Assembly (NCBI GenBank): GCA_964368645.1
Contig: CAYJBY010000004.1
Span: 62,001 to 126,000, forward strand
Reading direction: 5' to 3'
Source of the DNA: JAEDHM01 sp964368645
GTDB lineage: Bacteria; Bacillota; Clostridia; Christensenellales; CAG-1252
DNA: 64,000 nucleotides
The notes beneath the pieces are model-generated. The model was not told the DNA's origin, did no database searches, and was given only the letters and a program-made list of their open reading frames with translations. The position numbers and the translations under genes are program-made. This document shows positions 7,790 to 16,215 of this stretch, piece by piece (the stretch's first letter is position 1; each line of letters opens with the position of its first letter).

Positions 7790-10309
7790 ATGAAAAAATT
7801 TCTGCCCCTATTGACCGTATTATTGCTTTTAATTGCGCTGACGGGTACCGTCGGTGCTTTTACTTATGCGGAAGAGGCGGACGTTTTGGAGCTTACCTGC
7901 GTTTATAATAACGAGGACTACGTAGAGTTTGGCGAGGTTGACGCACTGGCGGTTTCGCAACGCGGAATCGCGGCGAGGGAAACGGACGGCGAGGTGGTGT
8001 TTTTCGGCGGTTTGAGCGGTAGGGTTTCTTTAGCGGACATACCGTCTTTAGACAGCGGATACGCATATTCCGAGTCGGTAACTTTCAAAATCGCAATGTT
8101 CGATTCTTACCTTATAGTGTCGGCGGCGGCAGAGGACGGAGCGTATCTGTTTGCCTATGACGCTATTGGCGGAGAATGGAGCTTTTTGCAAAAGCTGGAC
8201 GCGATAACCGACATAGCGGTAGATGCGGACAATTCCGTGCTGGTGGCGGCGCATTGCAACTCTGTCAAGACCTTTAAGCTGAAAACAGAGGGCGGCGCGT
8301 TGGTGTTTACCCCGTCAGTTTATTGGAGTCGGAGCCGTTACAGTATAACCTCGGTGATTGCGGCAGGACAGTTTGGCGACGAGGACAGATGCTACGTGAC
8401 GCTTGAGGGCTACGACAGTCTGTTTTATTATAGGTACTATCTTTCCGAGCCCGAACCCGAGAACGACAATGCTACCGTAATCCCGTCCGATTGCACTTAC
8501 TATCCCCGTTCAGATACGGGTATTTACGTTATTGACGCCTCGCGCCGAGTAACTTTGTACGACGCAGAGGACGCAGTTTTCGGCTCATTGATTAACTCCG
8601 AAAGAACGGCGCATTACCGTAACTGGTCGAGCTATTATCCCGATTCCAACATCGTTGCCGAAAAGGTAACGGACGAGAGTATAGGACGGCTGACAGCCTA
8701 TTGCTTTTACGACGGCAAGTTTTACGCCGCCGACGGAGCATACGGCGCGGTTAAGGTATATTCCGCAGAGGATTTTTCTTTTATCAAAATGTACGGCAAC
8801 AGCGGAACGTCCGAGGGCAGACTTAACTCTCCTACCGCAGTCTCAGCAGGCGGCAGTCTTGCCGTTGTAGCCGATACGGGCAACGACAGACTGGTTAGAA
8901 TTAATACGGACGATTATCAAAGCGCGGTGGTTACGGGAGCGCAGTACTTGGACGCTGACTTGACCGCAGTTTGCAGTGACGGCAGAATCTTTGCCGCCAA
9001 TTCCCACGCTAAGAAAGTATTTTCTATAGACGGTACATACGAGTTTGAAAACAGCGTTACCGCTCTTGCCGCTTCCGACGATAGGCTTTTCGCGGTTTCG
9101 GGGCAAAGCGTTTTCGTACTGGAAAAGGACGCGTCTGCTTTTGCGCTGTACGCGGCGGTGGGCGCGGATATATCGGATATATCAGCAGGCGGCGACCTGA
9201 CTTACGTTAGGACGGTAGACAGCGTTCTTACATATAAGGACGGCGCACGGCTTGATTTTTCCCTCACAATTACAGAAGCTAAGGATATGTTCAGCGACTA
9301 TGCAGGCAACCTGTATCTGCTGTGCGGCTCCTCTGTTAAGCGTTATCAGCGTAATTTGACGGGCTTCGACAACGAGCCGACCGTATATAATCTGGGATTA
9401 GAGCCTACTTCCTTTGCAGCTGTGGGCGACAAGGTTTTGATTGTTGCAGGTAACAGACTGTATTCGATGGATTCCTCCGCGATTAATTATACCAATAACA
9501 GCGGTTTTGCAGGGGAGCCTGACAAGGTGGATTACCCCGTGGCTATAATCGAGACTGCCGACGATTTAATGATGTACTCCTCGCCGGACTGCTATCAGAA
9601 TATTGCTGATTTTAAGTCGGGCGCAAGAGCGATGCTCCGCACTACGGTGGAATACGACTCGGTACAGTATTACTATATCGAGTATCAAAGACGGTTTTTC
9701 TATCTGCCTGTATCTGACAGTATTACCATATTAAGCAGTGGAAGTGCGACCGTTGCCGCCGTCAAATGCTTATTCAGTTCTCTCAATATCTATAACTATC
9801 CAGATTTGACCGCAACTACGGTGAAAAAGGGATTGACTTCCAAGGATATCGTTAAGGTCACGGGCTACGTTGCCGTTAAGAACGGCGAGGACGCTTGGGG
9901 TTGGTATTCGGTGGAGTTTGACGGAGTTAAGGGCTACGTGCAGATTGCCGACGTTGTGGAAGCGGAAGAAGATATAACCATAAAGAGATATTATCTTAAG
10001 GCTTGCGCCGATTATTTCGGAACACTGATTAAGGTCTATGACGCGCCCTCAGAGGGTGCCGAGGTATTAGATTCCTTAACGGACGGAGCCAAGCTGGAAT
10101 TAAGAACGCCATTCGACGCGAATTCGCAATACGTGGAGATATGGTACAACGAGCGTCCTTGCTACGTCAAAACCTCTAACGTAACGGACAAGACCTTGAC
10201 CAATTCGCAGGTGTTGGCTGTGGTGCTGTTTGCGGTAACGGTTGCAGGCGGCGCGTTGATTTTGGTGATGTATTTTATCATAAAAAAACGCAGAGAAAAG
10301 AACTTATAA
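7790..10309 (+). CDS. surface-anchored beta-propeller protein with SH3-like domains
   Basis: 839 residues. N-terminal signal segment (residues 1-24) and a C-terminal membrane anchor (about 808-832) followed by KKRREKNL, so most of the protein is outside the cell. Residues 40-640 are repeated beta strands; one NHL-type repeat is clear (GRLNSPTAVSAGGSLAVVAD around 345-365), so a propeller fold is likely. Two SH3-like modules follow (about 660-725 and 735-798), which in exported proteins often bind cell wall. It starts 12 bases after the DUF1858 gene with no visible Shine-Dalgarno, so coupling is possible. No catalytic motif seen; probably a binding or sensing surface protein. Confidence 0.7.
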   Translation: MKKFLPLLTVLLLLIALTGTVGAFTYAEEADVLELTCVYNNEDYVEFGEVDALAVSQRGIAARETDGEVVFFGGLSGRVSLADIPSLDSGYAYSESVTFKIAMFDSYLIVSAAAEDGAYLFAYDAIGGEWSFLQKLDAITDIAVDADNSVLVAAHCNSVKTFKLKTEGGALVFTPSVYWSRSRYSITSVIAAGQFGDEDRCYVTLEGYDSLFYYRYYLSEPEPENDNATVIPSDCTYYPRSDTGIYVIDASRRVTLYDAEDAVFGSLINSERTAHYRNWSSYYPDSNIVAEKVTDESIGRLTAYCFYDGKFYAADGAYGAVKVYSAEDFSFIKMYGNSGTSEGRLNSPTAVSAGGSLAVVADTGNDRLVRINTDDYQSAVVTGAQYLDADLTAVCSDGRIFAANSHAKKVFSIDGTYEFENSVTALAASDDRLFAVSGQSVFVLEKDASAFALYAAVGADISDISAGGDLTYVRTVDSVLTYKDGARLDFSLTITEAKDMFSDYAGNLYLLCGSSVKRYQRNLTGFDNEPTVYNLGLEPTSFAAVGDKVLIVAGNRLYSMDSSAINYTNNSGFAGEPDKVDYPVAIIETADDLMMYSSPDCYQNIADFKSGARAMLRTTVEYDSVQYYYIEYQRRFFYLPVSDSITILSSGSATVAAVKCLFSSLNIYNYPDLTATTVKKGLTSKDIVKVTGYVAVKNGEDAWGWYSVEFDGVKGYVQIADVVEAEEDITIKRYYLKACADYFGTLIKVYDAPSEGAEVLDSLTDGAKLELRTPFDANSQYVEIWYNERPCYVKTSNVTDKTLTNSQVLAVVLFAVTVAGGALILVMYFIIKKRREKNL

Positions 10310-10337
10310 AATTTTTCCGATAAAAGAGAAAAAATAC

Positions 10338-10366
10338 TAGACAAATACCGCTAAAGTATGTAAAAT
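10338..10366 (+). promoter_or_regulatory. tRNA-Pro promoter
   Basis: TAGACA (10338-10343), 17-bp spacer, TAAAAT (10361-10366), 11 bases before the mature tRNA 5' end. Confidence 0.7.
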
Positions 10367-10377
10367 AGTAGCGTTGA

Positions 10378-10454
10378 CTGGGTGTGGCGCAGCTTGGTAG
10401 CGCGCTTGAATGGGGTTCAAGAGGCCGGAAGTTCAAATCTTCTCACCCAGACCA
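10378..10454 (+). tRNA. tRNA-Pro (anticodon GGG)
   Basis: Full cloverleaf: acceptor CTGGGTG / CACCCAG, anticodon stem CTTGA / TCAAG around loop ATGGGGT with anticodon GGG at 10412-10414, T arm with TTCAAAT, encoded CCA at 10452-10454. Reads CCC and CCU proline codons. It has its own promoter and a terminator immediately after. Confidence 0.97.
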
Positions 10455-10455
10455 G

Positions 10456-10484
10456 AAAAGTCACGGATTATCCGTGACTTTTTT
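10456..10484 (+). terminator. tRNA-Pro terminator
   Basis: Perfect 12-bp stem AAAAGTCACGGA / TCCGTGACTTTT with loop TTA, then further Ts. Confidence 0.93.
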
Positions 10485-10960
10485 GTATTATAATCATCCT
10501 TTTAGCATTGCTCATTTAGGCGTAAAATCCACACTTATAGTAAAGTATAACCGAAATTCTCCCGTAGATTAACAGAAAAGCCCCTGTTTAAGGGAACAAA
10601 ACCTAACGGAAAAAGGTAGCTCTAAGGGAAATTTGCGTGAATTATTCCTGCATTGAGAGGGAAAGCTACGGGAAAAAGGCTTTGCTTTAGCAAAATGCCT
10701 GCTTGTGCTTGGGGTAAATGGAAAGGCATTGCTTTAGCAAAATGCCTGCGAATTGTGCTTGGGATAAACGGATAAACGGTTTCGTTTTTCCATTTGAGAA
10801 GAATTTAACTAACCGCGAAAACTTGCGAAATATACAATGGAAAAGATTTTAACTAACTACGAAAGATTACCTTAGGAGTAGCTTTTAATTAATTGCGAAA
10901 GAATGGGAAGCATATCTATCGGAGTGTTTTTTATTATTTGAAAACGACTGCGTAAATAAA
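10485..10960. other. gene-free spacer with degenerate repeats
   Basis: No credible reading frame or RNA is seen. The stretch holds the tandem repeat annotated separately, then three weak copies of a TTAACTAACNNCGAAA-like motif near 10805, 10852 and 10888. It looks like decayed repeat sequence. Confidence 0.6.
10675..10771. repeat. two-copy tandem repeat (47 and 50 bp)
   Basis: Copy 1 (10675-10721) and copy 2 (10722-10771) share an AAAGGC start, GCTTTAGCAAAATGCCTGC and a TTGTGCTTGGG end; copy 2 has a 3-base insertion. Copy 2 contains a hairpin (GGCATTGCT / AGC-AA-AATGCC). Confidence 0.8.
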
Positions 10961-11003
10961 AAGGGCGCACCAAGCGGATACTTCCGCCGTGGGTGCGCCT
11001 TTT
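10961..11003 (-). terminator. terminator of the MacB-like ABC gene
   Basis: Stem AAGGGCGCACC / GGGTGCGCCTT with an inner CGG / CCG pair. On the minus strand it is followed by TTTTTATTT. It lies 17 bases beyond the stop codon. Confidence 0.88.
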
Positions 11004-11020
11004 GAATTAAACAAACTGTA

Positions 11021-13702
11021 TCAGTCGCTGCGAAGTGCTTTGACGGGATCTTTTTTCGCCGCGATACGGGAGGGAACCCAGCCTGCAATAAGGCTTAAGA
11101 TGAAGCTGAGGAAAACCAGAATAATGGCGAAATACCACTCTATCCATACCCTAATCGGGAAGCCTAAGACCGCCTGCAAAATTGCCGAGGTGATACTGGA
11201 GAATACCAAGGTCAGCAGGATACCCACAATACCTGAGCATAGTCCGATAAGACCTGCTTCCGCGAGGAATACGTGAGCAACGTCCTTTTTGGACGCGCCC
11301 AAACTGCGGAGAACGCCGATTTCCTTATTGCGTTCCAACACCGAGGTATAGGTGATAATTGCAATCATTATAGAGGAAACAATCAGGGAAATAGCCGCAA
11401 AGCCCACCAATACGCGAGTGATTATATCGGTAAGACTGGTAGCGTAATCCATCAGTACAGCCATACTGTCCGAATACTTAATCGCGTTGGTTTGAGTAGA
11501 GTTATACTTGTCCAGCAGTGCGATAATCTTTTGCTTGTTTTCAAAGGAACTGGCGAAGATGCTGATATTCTGAATATCGTTCTCGTTGGCGGAGCCTAAG
11601 GAAACGAGGAATTCGTCAACGTCAGCGTAAGACTTGTCGGGCACTACGTTGGTCATACCGTGGTTTTTGACCTGCTGTGCTACGGGAGAAGTACCTGCGA
11701 TTTCCCACATTTTTTCCATCAGGGCGTGGGTATAACCAACCACGGTGCTGATGCAGGTAGCGGTAGTATCCTCTTTAGCGCGGATAACGCCTGCGACCTT
11801 TACCTTGACAGCCTTGCCGTCAGCCAAAAGCGTCTCAAGCTGTTCGCCGTTGACGTTGGCGTTAAAGGTGCTGTCGAAGCTGTAAGTCCCCTCGTTTTCC
11901 ACGTAGCGCGAGGAGTTGGGGAAGGCGTAGTAGTTGAGGTTAAGAATATCGTCCACGGTGTAGCTCATCTCGCTGAAATTCAAGCCCTCGTTGGCAAGCA
12001 AAGCCGAGGCTTGGTCGGCAGGGAGAAGTCCTAAGCAGAAAAGCGAATAGTCGTCCAAGCGGTTGTATTCGTCCACGACCACCACGATTTCGTCATAGCT
12101 TGTGGGCCAATGGGAGTTGCCGATAAGGTCGTACTGCTGTTGTAAAAGGTTCTGGTTAAAAATCTCGCTCCAAACCTCTATCATACCTGCGTAATTCTTA
12201 ATTGTATCGGGAAGAGTAACGCCGATAGTGTCGATAACCTCGGTGAAAGGAGAAAGCAAAGCGGCGTGTTCCTCGTCCTTGTCAGGCGTAGAGGGATCGT
12301 CCTCAAAGTTGCGGTAAACGCTGAACTTTGTGCCGTAGTCGTAGGTAATTGTGCCCCAGTCGGATTGGAAGTTGTCGGTAAAGTAATTTTTCAGGGAGAG
12401 CAGATCGTTATCGTCGAGGTTTTGCTGTGTGCCGCCTGCAAGCAGTTTGCCGAACAGACCTGATATAACCTCCTTAACGTAAACGCTGTCGCCGCCGGGG
12501 TAAGAGTCCATCTCGGGATTATCGCTTTTTGAGGAAAGCATATCCATTATAGAGGATAGGTAGCCGCCGGAACTGGAGTCGGATTTGTTGGTTTTGGAAA
12601 TCGTAAGGGGATAGGTGGACAAGGAGTCCTCCTCCATAGATTGCAAATATCCGTTGACGCCTGAGGAAATGGCAAGTACCAGAGCGATACCTATGATGCC
12701 GATACTGCCTGCAATAGCCGTAGCCGTTGTGCGCACCTTCTTGGTAACAAGGTTCTTAGCAGAGAGCTTTATCGCGCTGGCGTAACTCATAGAGGAGTGT
12801 TTTTTCTTACCCTTGGAATCCTCTTCGATAGGCTCCCACTCCGCATTGTCCGTTACTGACGCGTTGTCCGCCGTTATTTCCGCGTTCTCCGCGACTATCG
12901 GTTTAACCTTCTTTTTGGGAAGTTTTTTGGTGGTGAAAATCGTGACGACGTTTTGGCAAAACCTCTGCCAAGCGGAGGGCTCCAACGGTTTGATTTCGGA
13001 GTCTTTTAAGGATTCTTCCTCGGTAAGAGGCATAGAGTCGCCGATTAAGCAACCGTCCTCAAACTTGATAATACGGGAGGCGTACTTCTCCGCAAGCTCG
13101 GGATTATGAGTTACCATAATTACCAGTCTGTCGGAGGAAATATCCTTGAGTATCTCCATTATCTGTATGCTGTTTTGGGTATCCAACGCGCCCGTAGGCT
13201 CGTCTGCCAACAAAATCTCGGGATCGTTGATTATCGCTCTTGCAATAGCCACTCTCTGCATTTGTCCGCCTGAAAGCTGATTGGGCTTTTTGTGCTCCAT
13301 ACCCTTAAGCCCCACGATTTCCAGTGCGGAATTAACCCTTGCATCTCTTTCCTTGCGGTCAACGCCTGCCAGCGTCAACGCCAGCTCCACGTTGGAATAC
13401 ACGCTTTGGTGCATAATGAGGTTGTAGCTCTGAAAAACGAAGCCTACGCTGTGGTTGCGGTAGGTATCCCAGTCGCGGTCCTTGTACTTTTTGGTGGAAA
13501 CGCCCTGAATAATAAGGTCGCCGCTGGTGTAGCGGTCAAGACCGCCGATAAGGTTCAAAAGAGTGGTCTTACCGCTGCCGGAGGGACCTAAAATCGCAAC
13601 GAATTCGCTTTTGCGAAATTCCAAATTAATATCCTTAAGAGCGTGAAACCTCTCGGTTTTGCCTATTTCATAATCCTTTGTAATGCCGTTTAATTTTAAC
13701 AT
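11021..13702 (-). CDS. ABC transporter, ATPase fused to FtsX-type permease
   Basis: 893-residue MacB-like fusion. Residues 1-225 are an ATPase domain of the LolD/MacB class: Walker A GPSGSGKT (39-46), LSGGQ (143-147), Walker B with Asp-Glu at 167-168. A charged linker (about 235-305) leads to the permease: one membrane helix near 325-350, a long extracytoplasmic domain (350-740), then three helices in the last 150 residues, the usual MacB/FtsX topology. Such proteins are mechanotransmission pumps for peptides, antibiotics or lipoproteins. No periplasmic adaptor gene is nearby, as expected in a monoderm. An AGGAGT site precedes the ATG, and the gene has its own promoter and terminator. Substrate unknown. 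Confidence 0.9.
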   Translation of the reverse strand: MLKLNGITKDYEIGKTERFHALKDINLEFRKSEFVAILGPSGSGKTTLLNLIGGLDRYTSGDLIIQGVSTKKYKDRDWDTYRNHSVGFVFQSYNLIMHQSVYSNVELALTLAGVDRKERDARVNSALEIVGLKGMEHKKPNQLSGGQMQRVAIARAIINDPEILLADEPTGALDTQNSIQIMEILKDISSDRLVIMVTHNPELAEKYASRIIKFEDGCLIGDSMPLTEEESLKDSEIKPLEPSAWQRFCQNVVTIFTTKKLPKKKVKPIVAENAEITADNASVTDNAEWEPIEEDSKGKKKHSSMSYASAIKLSAKNLVTKKVRTTATAIAGSIGIIGIALVLAISSGVNGYLQSMEEDSLSTYPLTISKTNKSDSSSGGYLSSIMDMLSSKSDNPEMDSYPGGDSVYVKEVISGLFGKLLAGGTQQNLDDNDLLSLKNYFTDNFQSDWGTITYDYGTKFSVYRNFEDDPSTPDKDEEHAALLSPFTEVIDTIGVTLPDTIKNYAGMIEVWSEIFNQNLLQQQYDLIGNSHWPTSYDEIVVVVDEYNRLDDYSLFCLGLLPADQASALLANEGLNFSEMSYTVDDILNLNYYAFPNSSRYVENEGTYSFDSTFNANVNGEQLETLLADGKAVKVKVAGVIRAKEDTTATCISTVVGYTHALMEKMWEIAGTSPVAQQVKNHGMTNVVPDKSYADVDEFLVSLGSANENDIQNISIFASSFENKQKIIALLDKYNSTQTNAIKYSDSMAVLMDYATSLTDIITRVLVGFAAISLIVSSIMIAIITYTSVLERNKEIGVLRSLGASKKDVAHVFLAEAGLIGLCSGIVGILLTLVFSSITSAILQAVLGFPIRVWIEWYFAIILVFLSFILSLIAGWVPSRIAAKKDPVKALRSD

Positions 13703-13785
13703 TTATTACTCCTAATATCCAATATCATATCGTTATTTGCAGTCTTTTGCGGCGAGGTAAAACGCCGAAAAAACAAAACATAAAG

Positions 13786-13814
13786 ATTATAGCACTTAAA
13801 AATCCAAATTGCAA
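13786..13814 (-). promoter_or_regulatory. promoter of the MacB-like ABC gene
   Basis: Read on the minus strand: TTGCAA (13814-13809), 17-bp spacer, TATAAT (13791-13786). The leader of about 75 nt holds a small CGGCG / CGCCG hairpin at 13750-13769. Confidence 0.8.
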
Positions 13815-14225
13815 CTTTTTGAAACCACCCGATGCCGCGGCGGCGTTTACGCCCCTTTGGAAGCGGTTAAACAAGGTGAATTAATAGGATAAAAAGCCGC
13901 GAAGATAAGCGATTAAAAAGTAATTGCGGAAAAATATATATCAAATTGGCGGAAAGAGCCGAAAACACCATATAAGGCTTATCCGAAACGGGTAAAATCG
14001 GCTGAAAAAGCCGTCAAATACCTTTCAACGTATCGGAAAATCGGCGGTCGAAGCCGCAAAATTGCGTAAAAAATCCGCGAGAAAACCCATAAGTATCCTT
14101 TCGTAAAAAACAAAAAACGACAGAAAAACTGCAAGAAATTTGTTCAAAACCCGTAAAAACAGCGGAAAATCATCGGAAATGTCGGCTGTTACGCCGCCTT
14201 GAAAGGGGGGCAAGTGAAATAACAG
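13815..14225. other. gene-free spacer
   Basis: Between two divergent promoters. It contains several loosely repeated GCGG...GAAAA and GGCTGAAAAAGCC-like short inverted motifs (for example near 13998 and 14040) but no gene with a ribosome site and no recognisable RNA. Confidence 0.5.
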
Positions 14226-14254
14226 TTGCAATAATTCGTTGGCAGTGATATAAT
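14226..14254 (+). promoter_or_regulatory. promoter of the four-gene WG/ABC/Ig-like unit
   Basis: TTGCAA (14226-14231), 17-bp spacer, TATAAT (14249-14254), 44 bases before the first start codon. A small TGCGC / GCGCA hairpin sits at 14267-14281 in the leader. Confidence 0.8.
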
Positions 14255-14298
14255 AATTCGGTGCTTTGCGCGTTAAGCGCAGGCGTATATGAGGTATT

Positions 14299-15483
14299 AT
14301 GAGCGGTAATAATAAAAACAAGAAGAAGCATTACGGTAACGCACGCCGTTTGGACGCGGAGTATAATCCTCCCTATTCGGCGGAACAGCTTTCGCTTTTG
14401 GTTGACGGTCTTAACCTAACCGAAACAACGCTCAACGCGCTGAAAGCGGCTAACATAGTTACCGTTAGAGACTTAGCTATACGCACCGTCTCCGATATGT
14501 ACAGAGTACAGAATTTCGGCAAGAAGAATTTTAACGAAATATCAATCAAGCTTAACGCTTTGAACGTGAATTTTAAGCCCGAGGCACCCAATGTCGTTTC
14601 CGACGGGGCGACGGAGGGCGGTTCTGCCAATAGGACAGAGCCTAAGCGCGATGGCACCGAGGGTGCCGCCGTCAACAAGGGGGAGCGCAACGCCCGTAAC
14701 GCACAACAGTCCGTGAACAACGGACAGCCGCGTAACGGACAGCCGCGCAAAAACGACGGACAACAGCGCAACAACAACGACGCACAGCGTAACAACGACG
14801 GACAGCCGCGCAATGACCGGCGTCGGTCGGACGACAAGCGTCAAGCGGAAGACAGACGCGGTAATAACCGTCCTCAGACGGAACAGAGAACAGACCGCGA
14901 AGTCGGCGGCAATCGCAGACCGACTGAAGACGCAGGGGATAAGAACAGACGCCGCGAGGACAACAATAACCGCGGCAAGCAGCAGGATAGGGGGCAGACA
15001 CAAGGACAAAAAGGCGGCAAGCAGGACAATTCCTACAGCAGCCGCAGACTTTTCCCAAGGGCGCCGTTTGAACCTACTCCTCCCGTACCTATGGAGAAGG
15101 ATAGATTTACTAAGTTTCAGCGCGTTGGAAAATGGGGTTTTAAGGACGAAAACGGTAAGGAAGTGATTCCACCCATATATGACGAGGTATTTTCTTTTAA
15201 GGAAGACTATGCTTGCGTCGAAAAGAACGACTTGTTCGGTTACATTAACCGCAGTAACGAGTTGACTATACCTTATAAATATATCTGTGCCGGTAGCTTT
15301 TCAAGCGGACTGGCGTGCGTATCCTTGTCCGAAAAATGCGGATATATCAATCCCGAGGACGAGGTTGTGATTCCTTTTATCTACGAGGCAGGCACCGCTT
15401 TCGGTGAAGACGGCACCGCCCGTGCGAAGAAGGATGGAAAATGGGGCATACTCACAAAGAGCGGCTCCTTTAGCTTACTGTAA
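14299..15483 (+). CDS. alpha-CTD-like domain fused to WG repeats
   Basis: 394 residues in three parts. Residues 28-95 closely follow the C-terminal domain of RNA polymerase alpha (LNLTETTLNALKAANIVTV, then VQNFGKKNFNEISIKL), a helix-hairpin-helix DNA-binding module. Residues 96-250 are a disordered linker very rich in Arg, Asn, Gln, Asp and Gly. Residues 255-394 are WG repeats (KWGFKDENGKEVIPPIYDEV and related units). There is no signal or membrane segment, so it is cytosolic. It is first in an apparent operon with an ABC ATPase, permease and Ig-like protein. The alpha-CTD could bind DNA or nucleoprotein; coupling to WG repeats is unusual. Function unknown. Confidence 0.75.
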   Translation: MSGNNKNKKKHYGNARRLDAEYNPPYSAEQLSLLVDGLNLTETTLNALKAANIVTVRDLAIRTVSDMYRVQNFGKKNFNEISIKLNALNVNFKPEAPNVVSDGATEGGSANRTEPKRDGTEGAAVNKGERNARNAQQSVNNGQPRNGQPRKNDGQQRNNNDAQRNNDGQPRNDRRRSDDKRQAEDRRGNNRPQTEQRTDREVGGNRRPTEDAGDKNRRREDNNNRGKQQDRGQTQGQKGGKQDNSYSSRRLFPRAPFEPTPPVPMEKDRFTKFQRVGKWGFKDENGKEVIPPIYDEVFSFKEDYACVEKNDLFGYINRSNELTIPYKYICAGSFSSGLACVSLSEKCGYINPEDEVVIPFIYEAGTAFGEDGTARAKKDGKWGILTKSGSFSLL

Positions 15484-15493
15484 GCGTATTAAT

Positions 15494-16213
15494 ATGTTAA
15501 AAATCAGTCATTTGAGCAAAAAATACCTCAATTCCGCCAAGTATGCGGTAGAGGATATTGATTTTGAAGTAAAAGAAGGCGAACTGTTCGGTTTTTTGGG
15601 ACAGAACGGCGCAGGTAAATCCACCACCATCAAATGTATGGTCGGCATATATCCCTTTTCAGAGGGCGATATAACAATCTGCGGACACAGCATTAAGACG
15701 GAGGCTGTGGCGGCGAAGCTGAATATCGGCTACGTACCCGACAACCACGCCGTTTACGAAAAACTTACCGGCAGGGAATACGTCAACTACATCGCCGATT
15801 TGTACGGCGTTGAGGAGACGACTCGTAACGAGGTTATGAACAAGTATCTCAAGCTTTTCCGCTTGGAGAACGCCGTGGACAGACAGATTCGCGGCTACTC
15901 TCACGGTATGAAGCAGAAGATATGCATTATCGCCGCGCTGATACACGAGCCTAAGCTGTGGGTACTTGACGAGCCTATGGTCGGTCTGGATCCCCAGTCG
16001 ATTTTCGACATAGTGGAAATGATGAAGGACCATTGCGCCAAGGGCAATACGGTTTTTTTCTCCTCCCACAACATAGACTTGGTTGCGAAGATATGCGACA
16101 GAGTCGCCATAATCAACAACGGCAAGCTGTGTGAGGTTTTGGATCTTTCCGTGGGTGACAACAGAGCCGAACTGGAAAGAATATTCAGACATTATACGAT
16201 GTCAGAGGAATAA
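15494..16213 (+). CDS. ABC transporter ATP-binding protein (ABC-2 type)
   Basis: 239-residue nucleotide-binding subunit. Walker A GQNGAGKST (36-44), signature YSHGM (135-139), Walker B ending in Asp-Glu at 159-160, switch His in SSHN. I chose the ATG at 15494 because the protein then begins with the standard MLKISHLSKKY beta strand; a longer frame to 15404 would overlap the previous gene by 80 bases and adds an unrelated sequence. It starts 10 bases after the WG gene stop with only a weak ribosome site, suggesting translational coupling, and is 2 bases from the permease gene. Energises the neighbouring permease. Confidence 0.9.
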   Translation: MLKISHLSKKYLNSAKYAVEDIDFEVKEGELFGFLGQNGAGKSTTIKCMVGIYPFSEGDITICGHSIKTEAVAAKLNIGYVPDNHAVYEKLTGREYVNYIADLYGVEETTRNEVMNKYLKLFRLENAVDRQIRGYSHGMKQKICIIAALIHEPKLWVLDEPMVGLDPQSIFDIVEMMKDHCAKGNTVFFSSHNIDLVAKICDRVAIINNGKLCEVLDLSVGDNRAELERIFRHYTMSEE

Positions 16214-16215
16214 TT

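Noticed and set aside
10485..10572. Short frame continuing from the tRNA-Pro region
   Set aside because: Runs through the tRNA and its terminator; not coding.
14373..15058. Long minus-strand frames opposite the WG protein linker
   Set aside because: Shadow of a low-complexity Arg/Asn/Gln coding region; no ribosome site.
15404..15493. 30-codon N-terminal extension of the ABC ATPase
   Set aside because: Overlaps the WG gene by 80 bases and adds sequence unlike any ABC ATPase; MLKISHLSKKY is the natural start.
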